This document shows, piece after piece, positions 1 to 5,134 of a stretch of DNA of 5,134 nucleotides; within the stretch, counting starts at the first letter, position 1, and every line of letters starts with the position of its first letter. Source of the stretch: Limnobacter sp. (GTDB taxonomy: Bacteria > Pseudomonadota > Gammaproteobacteria > Burkholderiales > Burkholderiaceae_B). The stretch is from the NCBI GenBank assembly GCA_012032215.1, contig JAAURO010000163.1, forward strand, positions 1-5,134, written 5' to 3'. The position numbers and the translations under genes were made by a program. The notes below the pieces were generated by a model. The model worked only from the letters and a program-made list of their open reading frames with translations, was not told the DNA's origin and searched no databases.

Positions 1-483
1 TTCGGCAGTACTCTTTTCAAACGCACCACCAGCGTCCAGGTTGATTTTCTCAACCACGCCGTTGTTGACCAGCATGGAGTAACGCTGCGAGCGCACACCC
101 AAGCCCTTGGTGGTTAAATCGAGTTCCATGCCCAGCTTTTTGGTGAATTCTGCCGAGCCATCGCCCAACATACGCACCACACCAATGGCGCCCAGTTCTT
201 TGCCCCATGCGCCCATTACAAAGGCATCATTGACAGACACACACCAGATTTCGTCCACGCCTTTGGCTGCAAATTCTTTGGCCAAGGCCACAAAACCAGG
301 TACGTGTTTGGCAGAGCAGGTGGGGGTGTAGGCGCCAGGCAAGGCAAACAGTGCGATTTTTTTGCCTGCGGCTGCTTCTTGCACAGGCACGGCTTGTGGG
401 CCAATCGAGCAGCCCTCGCTTTCTTCGTGAACAAACTCATACAGAGTGGCAGCGGGTAGTTTTTCCCCGGTTTGAATAGACAT
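1..483 (-). CDS. Prx5/PrxII-type peroxiredoxin (3' end beyond window)
   Basis: Thiol peroxidase of the Prx5 (plant PrxII-like) group, which reduces H2O2 and alkyl hydroperoxides, probably in the cytoplasm and at the expense of glutathione/glutaredoxin or thioredoxin. The frame is open for 161 codons from the ATG at 483 to the window edge with no stop; family members are about 165-170 residues, so only a few residues are missing. The active-site segment PGAYTPTCS lies at residues 49-57, with peroxidatic Cys56 in the TxxC motif. A second cysteine, Cys81 in IWCVSVND, sits 25 residues later, as in plant PrxII enzymes. The RSQRYS segment (131-136) carries the conserved active-site Arg, probably Arg134. 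There is no signal peptide. A GAGG ribosome binding site at 491-494 supports this start. In Burkholderiales, as I recall, such a gene often sits between ftsZ and lpxC. An intrinsic terminator lies immediately upstream. Substrate and reductant are inferred from the family. Confidence 0.93.
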   Translation of the reverse strand, partial: MSIQTGEKLPAATLYEFVHEESEGCSIGPQAVPVQEAAAGKKIALFALPGAYTPTCSAKHVPGFVALAKEFAAKGVDEIWCVSVNDAFVMGAWGKELGAIGVVRMLGDGSAEFTKKLGMELDLTTKGLGVRSQRYSMLVNNGVVEKINLDAGGAFEKSTAE

Positions 484-490
484 GGCAATA

Positions 491-494
491 CCTC
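491..494 (-). promoter_or_regulatory. Ribosome binding site of the peroxiredoxin gene
   Basis: GAGG on the minus strand, 7 nt before the ATG at 483. It decides the start and begins only a few bases after the U-tract of the upstream terminator, so a transcript must pass the terminator (or begin inside it) to carry this site. Confidence 0.75.
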
Positions 495-497
495 AAG

Positions 498-543
498 AAA
501 AAAATAAAAGCCACCCAGCGGAGTTCGGCGCTCCGCTGGTGGC
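498..543 (-). terminator. Intrinsic terminator downstream of ftsZ
   Basis: On the minus-strand RNA the arms GCCACCAGCGGAG (543-531) and CTCCGCTGGGTGGC (523-510) pair over 13 base pairs with one bulged G and a 7-nt loop. They are followed at once by UUUUAUUUUUUU (509-498). This is a classic Rho-independent terminator for RNA coming from ftsZ. On the plus strand there is no T-tract after the hairpin, so it works in one direction only. Its position marks the end of the main dcw transcript or an attenuation point before the peroxiredoxin gene. Confidence 0.9.
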
Positions 544-572
544 ACACAACACCGAAACAGCACACAGGAGCA

Positions 573-610
573 GGCCAGGGTACTTCTACCCCGTGCCTGG
601 CACGCTGGCC
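573..610 (-). other. Possible three-way RNA fold in the ftsZ 3' untranslated region
   Basis: GGCCA (573-577) pairs with TGGCC (606-610) and encloses two small inverted repeats: GGGTA/TACCC (578-582 with 587-591, 4-nt loop) and GTGCC/GGCAC (593-597 with 599-603, 1-nt centre, so in practice a shorter stem). It lies between the ftsZ stop and the terminator. There is no U-tract. It may be only a stabilising 3' structure, and no function is claimed. Confidence 0.35.
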
Positions 611-626
611 CGGTTATTCAAAAACT

Positions 627-1792
627 TCAGTCGGCTTGCTTGCGCAAAAACGCCGGAATGTCGTACTTTTCCATGCCGCTGCTGGAAAGCGCAGCTACGC
701 GCGAACCGGCTTCTTCGCGTGGATTGCGAAACACCGTGGGCACGGCATAATCGGTGTGCCCGGAATCGTAGGCATCCACACCATTGGCCACGCGCTGGAA
801 AATACGCTCGTCGCGTACCAGCTGCGGCTTTTGCGCCTTGTTGCGGCCCAAGCCAGTGGCCACGACAGTTACGCGCAGTTCATCGCCCATGTTTTCATCA
901 GAGGCAGTACCCACAATCACGGTTGCATCTTCAGCGGCGTAAGCACGGATGATGTTCATCACTTCTTTGGTTTCTTTTCATTTTCAGGCTCTTGCTGGCG
1001 GTAATGTTTACCAGCACACCGCGTGCTCCCGACAGATCGACCCCTTCAAGCAGCGGGGAAGCAATGGCTGCTTCGGCGGCTTCGCGGGCGCGGTTTTCAC
1101 CAGTGGCGCTGGCTGTGCCCATCATGGCTTTGCCCACTTCAGACATGATGGTTTTCACGTCTTCGAAGTCGACGTTGACATCGCCATCTACGTTGATGAT
1201 TTCAGCAATGCCCGCACAGGCGTTGTGCAGCACGTTGTCTGCTTCCTTGAAGCAGTCGTCTTGTGTGGCCTCGTCGCCCAGCACATCCAGCAGGCGCTCG
1301 TTAAGCACCACTATCAGTGAGTTGACGTGTTGACCCAGTTGCTCCAGGCCCTCTTCGGCCACAGCGCAACGCTTGCCACCTTCAAACTCGAAGGGGCGGG
1401 TAACCACTGCCACGGTTAGAATGCCAAGCTCTTGGGCCACTTCAGCCACGATAGGCGCTGCACCTGTGCCTGTGCCGCCGCCCATGCCCGCAGTAATAAA
1501 TACCATGTGTGCGCCGCGCAGGGAATCGCGAATGCGATCGCGATCTTCTTCAGCAGCCTTGCGACCTGCTTCGGGTTTTGGCGCCTGCACCCAAACCGGT
1601 TTTGCCCAGTTGAATAAGTGTGTGCGCTGGAATGCGTGCCAATGCCTGGGCATCTGTGTTGGCACAAATAAACTCTACGTTTTGCACGCCACGCGCGATC
1701 ATATGGGCTACAGCATTACCACCTGCGCCCCCCACACCAACCACCTTGATAATGGTTCCGTTGGTTTCTGTTTCCAGAATCTCAAAAGCCAT
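627..1792 (-). CDS. ftsZ: Cell division GTPase FtsZ, interrupted by two frameshifts
   Basis: Tubulin-like GTPase that polymerises into the cytoplasmic Z-ring and recruits the divisome. The start is the ATG at 1792, 8 nt after AGGAGG; the stop is TGA at 629-627. As written, the reading breaks twice: after codon 72 (T-run 1576-1579 on the plus strand) and after codon 272 (T-run 975-978). Each is fixed by removing one base, which gives 387 residues, normal for the family. Corrected motifs: [10 protein letters not shown] (19-28), AGAKPEAGR (69-77) across the first junction, GTP-binding GGGTGTG (104-110), T7-loop NVDFED (206-211) with catalytic Asp208 and Asp211, [16 protein letters not shown] (262-277) across the second junction, and a variable linker from about 316. 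The conserved tail [11 protein letters not shown], which binds FtsA/ZipA, ends the protein. Errors in sequencing are likelier than a true pseudogene because the rest of the sequence is fully conserved. Confidence 0.95.
975..978 (-). other. ftsZ: Frameshift site 2 in ftsZ (one extra base)
   Basis: The coding strand reads ATG AAAA GAAACC where FtsZ needs ATG AAA GAA ACC. One A too many moves the frame from LKMK into the non-family tail RNQRSDEHH. Dropping it continues as [19 protein letters not shown], the normal FtsZ sequence. The exact base within the run cannot be told. Confidence 0.92.
1576..1579 (-). other. ftsZ: Frameshift site 1 in ftsZ (one extra base)
   Basis: The coding strand reads GCC AAAA CCCGAAGCA where FtsZ needs GCC AAA CCC GAA GCA. 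The extra A turns the universal GAGAKPEAGR into [13 protein letters not shown] followed by a stop. Removing one A restores [15 protein letters not shown], so the break falls between residues 72 and 73 of the corrected protein. Confidence 0.94.
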
Positions 1793-1800
1793 GAGTATTG

Positions 1801-1806
1801 CCTCCT
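1801..1806 (-). promoter_or_regulatory. ftsZ: Strong ribosome binding site of ftsZ
   Basis: A perfect AGGAGG on the minus strand, 8 nt before the ATG at 1792. It is the strongest Shine-Dalgarno in the window, fitting the high FtsZ level cells need. It also shows that ftsZ starts independently, although the open frame from ftsA runs through it in the sequence as given. Confidence 0.9.
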
Positions 1807-1816
1807 GTTTGCAAAA

Positions 1817-1844
1817 ATTAAAAAACGCCGAAAGTAAACAACAA
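1817..1844 (-). promoter_or_regulatory. Possible sigma-70 promoter for ftsZ
   Basis: In the AT-rich 85-nt gap between ftsA and ftsZ, minus-strand TTGTTG (1844-1839, 3 of 6 to consensus) lies 16 nt before TTTAAT (1822-1817, 5 of 6). A start about 7 nt further on would give a short leader that just includes the AGGAGG site. The -35 is weak and AT-rich gaps give chance matches, so this is only a candidate. Confidence 0.3.
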
Positions 1845-1877
1845 CTACAAAAAATCTGTTGGGCAAACACCAAGTGC

Positions 1878-3109
1878 TCAGAAATTGCCCAAAACCATTC
1901 CTTCATTTTCTGGAGAGTATCTTTAAAACCGCCAGTACTTGCCGACACCTTACGCCCCCTGATTCGTTGCGCCCTTGCTTCGTGCAGAAGGCCCATGGCG
2001 GTAGCCAGGCGCGGGCTACGCACGATGTCTGCCAAGCCGCCCTGGTAATCGGGTACGCCAATGCGCACGGGCTTGAGAAAAACATCTTCGCCCAACTCTG
2101 CCAGACCAGGCATCAGGCTGGTGCCCCCCGTCAGCACAATTCCGCTGGAAAGCAGTTCTTCGTAACCCGATTCACGCAACGCTTGCCGAACCAGTTGAAA
2201 CAACTCTTCAACCCGTGGTTCGATGACAGCCGCCAAAGATTGTTTGGACAAAACCCGTGGTTCTCGCTCGCCGATGCCCGGCACTTCAATTTGTGCATGG
2301 GGATCCGCCAGCAGTTGCTTGGCCACTCCATGACGCAGCTTGATTTCTTCTGCATCGGGAGTGGGAGTGCGTAAGGCCATGGCAATGTCGTTGGTAATTT
2401 GATCGCCTGCAATCGGTATTACTGCCGTGTGACGAATGGCGCCTCCGGTAAACACCGCAACATCGGTGGTTCCGCCGCCAATGTCTATTAAGGCAACTCC
2501 CAGTTCTTTTTCATCTTCTGTTAAAACGGCCATGCTGGATGCCAGTGGTTGCAACATCAGTTCCTGCACTTCCAGACCACATCGTCTCACACATTTGACG
2601 ATGTTTTGCGCGGCGGACACCGCACCGGTGACGATATGCACACGTGTCTCCAGCCTGACTCCGCTCATACCCAAAGGCTCGCGCACATCTTCTTGACCAT
2701 CCACAATAAATTCTTGTGGAAGCACATGCAAAATCTGTTGATCGGTAGGGATATTGACCGCTTTGGCGGTTTCAATAACGCGTGCCACATCGGCTTGTGT
2801 GACCTCGCGGTCCTTGATGGCGACCATGCCGGAAGAATTGAAACTGCGAATGTGGCTGCCCGCAATGCCGGTGAACACGGTTTTAATTTTGCAGTCGGCC
2901 ATCAGCTCGGCCTCTTCCAAAGCGGCTTGAATCGATTTAACCGTGGCCTCGATGTTAACCACCACGCCTTTTTTGAGTCCGCGCGATTCTTGCTGGGCAA
3001 CGCCTATGACTTCAAACCGGCCATCAGAAAGCAGTTCGGCAACCATGGCTACTACTTTGGAAGTGCCTATGTCCAATCCTACAAGGAGGTCTTTGGGGTC
3101 TTTACTCAT
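1878..3109 (-). CDS. ftsA: Cell division protein FtsA, frameshifted near its C-terminus
   Basis: Actin-like ATPase that tethers FtsZ polymers to the inner membrane and activates downstream divisome proteins. Actin-fold motifs: phosphate-1 loop [10 protein letters not shown] (9-18); 1C (SHS2) region from about 83 to 160 including [11 protein letters not shown]; phosphate-2 [12 protein letters not shown] (209-220); adenosine motif [11 protein letters not shown] (325-335). The C-terminal amphipathic helix, about 395-410, is the membrane anchor. The start ATG at 3109 overlaps the ftsQ stop by 8 nt, and no clear Shine-Dalgarno is seen, so translational coupling to ftsQ is likely. The run at 1891-1894 is one base short. 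As given, the frame misses its stop and runs on into ftsZ. Adding one base gives KMKEWFLGNF and TGA at 1880-1878, making 410 residues, a normal length. The N-terminal 406 residues are unaffected. Confidence 0.95.
1891..1894 (-). other. ftsA: Frameshift site in ftsA (one base missing)
   Basis: The coding strand reads GAATGG TTTT GGGCAATTTCTGA. With four T the protein goes [11 protein letters not shown] and runs into ftsZ. With five T it reads EWFLGNF and stops at once. EWFLGNF is the usual type of ending of betaproteobacterial FtsA, as I recall it, so one T has most likely been lost here. Confidence 0.92.
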
Positions 3110-3923
3110 ATGTCAGCTGGTTCTTGGTTGCGTTAATTGGTGTGAATCGGTTTGTGGCTGCGGCCCGTACATGCTCGGCTACTTTCTCCAAACGTTTACC
3201 GCGCACCGCCACGCCGAGCGGGTAACGCATGTCCATGACTTTCACGGTTTGCATGAGCTCTTCAGTAACACGGGGGTAAACCGCCACAAACCGGTGAAGC
3301 TTGTCTTCGATGGTGAGCGAATCCTGCTCGCGGCCTAATTCAATGGTTAATTCGGAATCGGTTTGGAGGGTCCAGGCGTAGCGCTCTGAAAGACGCACTT
3401 TTTTAACCACCATGCCCAGCCTGCCCAACACCTGAGAAGACCTGGCCAACATTTTTGCTACCAGCAATTCGCTGCCACTGGGGCCCGACAATTGCGGCAG
3501 GCTGTCTATTTTATCAACCTCGGCCAGGTTGGCTGAAAACACCTCACCAAATGTATTGACCAGGCGCGATTCGCCCCACACGCCCAGCGGCCTGTGCGAT
3601 TCAACCACCACGCGGAGTGTATCGGGCCAGGCGCGTTGAATAACTGCTTTGCGCACCCAGGGCTGCGCTTGCACCAGTTCGCGCACCTGGCCCAAACGTG
3701 CGGAAAAAAAACTGCCTTGGACCTGGGGAAGCACAGTGGCTTCAAAGGTGGTGAGATTTAAGGGTTCTACATCACCAACCAACTCTACCTTGCGCAAATC
3801 GAACCAGGGTTGGTGAATAAACCACGAGGCCACTGCAGCAGAAAACAGCCCAAGCGCCACCAGGCCCAGCAAGCCTGCCAGCAAACTCATTAACCGGCTG
3901 TCGTTCCACAGTGTTTCAAACAT
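3102..3923 (-). CDS. ftsQ: Cell division protein FtsQ
   Basis: Bitopic inner-membrane divisome protein that forms the FtsQLB complex and links the early FtsZ/FtsA ring to the septal synthase FtsWI. At 273 residues it has the usual size. A short cytoplasmic N-terminus is followed by a single hydrophobic helix (about 11-36). Then comes a periplasmic POTRA domain (about 38-112), including [10 protein letters not shown] and [14 protein letters not shown], and a beta domain to about 245 containing [10 protein letters not shown] (120-129) and the conserved [12 protein letters not shown] (230-241). The roughly 30-residue polar tail is variable in the family. The start ATG at 3923 lies 3 nt after the ddlB stop, with AGGGGG at 3931-3936 as ribosome binding site 7 nt upstream. 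The frame is intact, and its stop overlaps the ftsA start. Confidence 0.96.
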   Translation of the reverse strand: MFETLWNDSRLMSLLAGLLGLVALGLFSAAVASWFIHQPWFDLRKVELVGDVEPLNLTTFEATVLPQVQGSFFSARLGQVRELVQAQPWVRKAVIQRAWPDTLRVVVESHRPLGVWGESRLVNTFGEVFSANLAEVDKIDSLPQLSGPSGSELLVAKMLARSSQVLGRLGMVVKKVRLSERYAWTLQTDSELTIELGREQDSLTIEDKLHRFVAVYPRVTEELMQTVKVMDMRYPLGVAVRGKRLEKVAEHVRAAATNRFTPINATKNQLTYE

Positions 3924-3926
3924 GCA

Positions 3927-4874
3927 TCAGCCCCCTGCCCGCAAAGCTGCGCTGCCCGCCAATATCAGCACGAGATCTTCGTAAGAAATACCGGCAGCAC
4001 GCGCCGACATGGGCACCAGCGAATGATCGGTCATGCCCGGCGAGGTATTCATTTCAAGCAACCAGGGGCGCTGTGCTTCATCCAGCATGACATCGGCACG
4101 GCCCCACCCCGCACAGCCCAACTGGCGGTAAGACTGCACGGCCAGTTGCTGCACTTCGTGTTCCAAGGCTTCGGGCAGGCCGCTGGGGCAGAAATACTGG
4201 GTGTCGTTGCCGATGTATTTGTTGTGGTAATCGTAATTGCCCTGTGGCGCCTGAATGCGAATAACCGGCAAGGCATGGGCGGTGTCGCCTTCGCCGAGCA
4301 CGGGCACAGTGAGTTCTGCACCCTGTATAAACTTTTCTGCCAGTACCTGGCAGTCGTACTTGCAGGCCTTGTCAAATGCGGCTTGAAGTTCTGCCTCTTC
4401 GCTTACCTTGGTGAGCCCCAAGGTAGAGCCTTCCTGAGCAGGCTTCACAATTAAGGGCAAACCCAATCGGGCTGCCACAGCCTGTGCATCAAAGCCCGGC
4501 TGAAGCTGCACGTAATCGGGCGTGTTCAAACCAGCGTTGCGCCACACCACTTTGGTGAGTATTTTATCCATGGACAGGGCAGAGGCTTTTACGCCGCTAC
4601 CCGTGTAGGGAATGCGCAGCAGCTCCAGTGCACCTTGTATGGTGCCGTCTTCACCAAAACGACCATGCAATGAGATCACTGCGCGATCAAAACCGCCACC
4701 TGCAAGTTCAGCAAGTGACTGGCGTGCGGGGTCGAAACCGTGGGCATCTACGCCACAGCTTTGCAGTGCTTTTAACACCATACTGCCCGATTTAAGAGAC
4801 ACTTCGCGCTCGGCAGAATGTCCGCCATAAAGCACCACTACCTTGCCCAGTGTTTTTGGTTCAGGCCGCTGCAT
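3927..4874 (-). CDS. ddlB: D-alanine--D-alanine ligase
   Basis: ATP-grasp enzyme joining two D-Ala into the dipeptide that MurF adds to the peptidoglycan precursor, in the cytoplasm. At 315 residues it has normal length. Visible motifs: [11 protein letters not shown] (17-27) with substrate-binding Glu22; [10 protein letters not shown] (68-77); [12 protein letters not shown] (143-154) with Ser150; the omega loop YDYHNKYIG (214-222) with Lys219 and Tyr220; GWGRADVML (256-264) with Arg259 and metal ligand Asp261; [16 protein letters not shown] (273-288) with metal ligands Glu274 and Asn276. These match E. coli DdlB Glu15, Ser150, Lys215, Tyr216, Arg255, Asp257, Glu270 and Asn272. Tyr220 marks a D-Ala-D-Ala rather than a D-Ala-D-lactate (VanA-type) enzyme. 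The start ATG at 4874 is inside the murC end, with GGGAG at 4881-4885 upstream. The gene is intact. Confidence 0.97.
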   Translation of the reverse strand: MQRPEPKTLGKVVVLYGGHSAEREVSLKSGSMVLKALQSCGVDAHGFDPARQSLAELAGGGFDRAVISLHGRFGEDGTIQGALELLRIPYTGSGVKASALSMDKILTKVVWRNAGLNTPDYVQLQPGFDAQAVAARLGLPLIVKPAQEGSTLGLTKVSEEAELQAAFDKACKYDCQVLAEKFIQGAELTVPVLGEGDTAHALPVIRIQAPQGNYDYHNKYIGNDTQYFCPSGLPEALEHEVQQLAVQSYRQLGCAGWGRADVMLDEAQRPWLLEMNTSPGMTDHSLVPMSARAAGISYEDLVLILAGSAALRAGG

Positions 4875-5134
4875 GATTGTCTCCCAGGCGATTGGTCAGT
4901 CGGATGGGCAAGCCGCCAATGGAACCCGCACCCATGGTGAGCACTACATCACCGTCTTGTGCAAGATCAACAATGGCTTGTTCCATTTCATCCAGGTTTT
5001 CTACGAACACCGGTTCAATTTTATTGGCTACGCGCAAAGCGCGCGCCAATGCACGTCCATCGGCTGCCACCAACGGCGATTCACCAGCGGAATACACCTC
5101 GCTTAGAATGAGTGCATCGGCATGGCCCAACACC
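4861..5134 (-). CDS. murC: UDP-N-acetylmuramate--L-alanine ligase, C-terminal part
   Basis: ATP-dependent ligase that adds L-Ala to UDP-MurNAc, the first step of the stem peptide. Only about 90 C-terminal residues are in the window; the 5' end is cut by the right edge, so the valine codon at the edge is not a start. The visible part is the end of the third (C-terminal) Mur ligase domain, with the family's [18 protein letters not shown] and [12 protein letters not shown] segments and a short tail ending in HAAA. The stop TGA at 4863-4861 lies inside ddlB, giving a 14-nt overlap that implies translational coupling. The ATP-binding and central domains cannot be judged from here. Identity also rests on its place directly before ddlB. 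Confidence 0.93.
   Translation of the reverse strand, partial: VLGHADALILSEVYSAGESPLVAADGRALARALRVANKIEPVFVENLDEMEQAIVDLAQDGDVVLTMGAGSIGGLPIRLTNRLGDNHAAA

Noticed and set aside
216..563. A minus-strand 115-codon frame overlapping the peroxiredoxin gene and the terminator.
   Set aside because: It is in a different frame from the clear peroxiredoxin coding sequence, is Cys/Pro/Lys-rich in a low-complexity way, and begins upstream of the terminator hairpin.
482..952. Long plus-strand open frames, such as this 156-codon one and others opposite ftsZ, ftsA, ftsQ and ddlB.
   Set aside because: They are antisense to well-identified genes, have Arg/Cys/His-rich non-family sequence, and lack convincing ribosome binding sites.
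970..1580. Programmed ribosomal frameshifting in ftsZ at the two AAA-A sites.
   Set aside because: There is no adjacent stop codon, rare codon, internal Shine-Dalgarno or downstream structure that I can see, and FtsZ is not known to be recoded. The third break, in ftsA, needs the opposite direction.
627..1792. ftsZ as a genuine pseudogene or as several small genes.
   Set aside because: The three pieces join seamlessly into one 387-residue FtsZ with all motifs, and there is no other sign of decay. The gene is normally essential.
1550..3109. A 519-codon open frame joining FtsA to the N-terminus of FtsZ, a possible novel fusion protein.
   Set aside because: It includes translated intergenic sequence and the ftsZ ribosome binding site, then ends in nonsense (TRSRSQGC) at the next frameshift. 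One base restores the normal FtsA stop.
1..5134. CRISPR arrays, insertion sequences, tRNA or rRNA genes, phage or defence genes.
   Set aside because: No regular repeats, transposase motifs or RNA gene signatures were seen. Nearly all of the window is accounted for by core cell-division and wall genes.

Overview
The window is a stretch of a bacterial division and cell-wall (dcw) cluster, read entirely on the minus strand. From right to left it holds: the C-terminal end of murC (cut by the window edge), ddlB, ftsQ, ftsA, ftsZ, an intrinsic terminator, and a peroxiredoxin gene cut by the left edge. The order murC-ddlB-ftsQ-ftsA-ftsZ and the protein style point to a betaproteobacterium, most likely Burkholderiales. 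The supporting protein features are FtsA ending in EWFLGNF after correction, FtsZ ending in [11 protein letters not shown], and a Prx5-type peroxiredoxin directly after ftsZ. GC looks moderate by eye, in the low fifties, so a lower-GC member (for example Limnobacter-like) is possible. That last step is a guess.

Layout: murC overlaps ddlB by 14 nt, ddlB and ftsQ are 3 nt apart, and ftsQ overlaps ftsA by 8 nt, so these four are one tightly coupled transcription unit. An AT-rich gap of 85 nt separates ftsA from ftsZ. It holds a strong ribosome binding site and a possible sigma-70 promoter. After ftsZ comes a 143-nt gap with a foldable 3' region and a textbook hairpin plus U-tract. The U-tract ends only a few bases before the ribosome binding site of the peroxiredoxin gene. 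Together the genes finish the UDP-MurNAc-peptide precursor (MurC, Ddl) and build the early divisome (FtsZ ring, FtsA membrane anchor, FtsQ scaffold).

The main oddity is that ftsA and ftsZ do not read cleanly. Three single-base length changes, each in a run of four identical bases, break the frames: one near the end of ftsA (one base too few) and two in ftsZ (one base too many each). As deposited, ftsA runs into the start of ftsZ as a 519-codon false fusion, and ftsZ is split over three frames. Undoing the three changes gives a 410-residue FtsA and a 387-residue FtsZ, both normal length with all expected motifs. Homopolymer sequencing or assembly error is by far the simplest explanation, since both genes are normally essential. 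I see no undescribed system here. The most biologically interesting point is the terminator placed directly upstream of the peroxiredoxin start.
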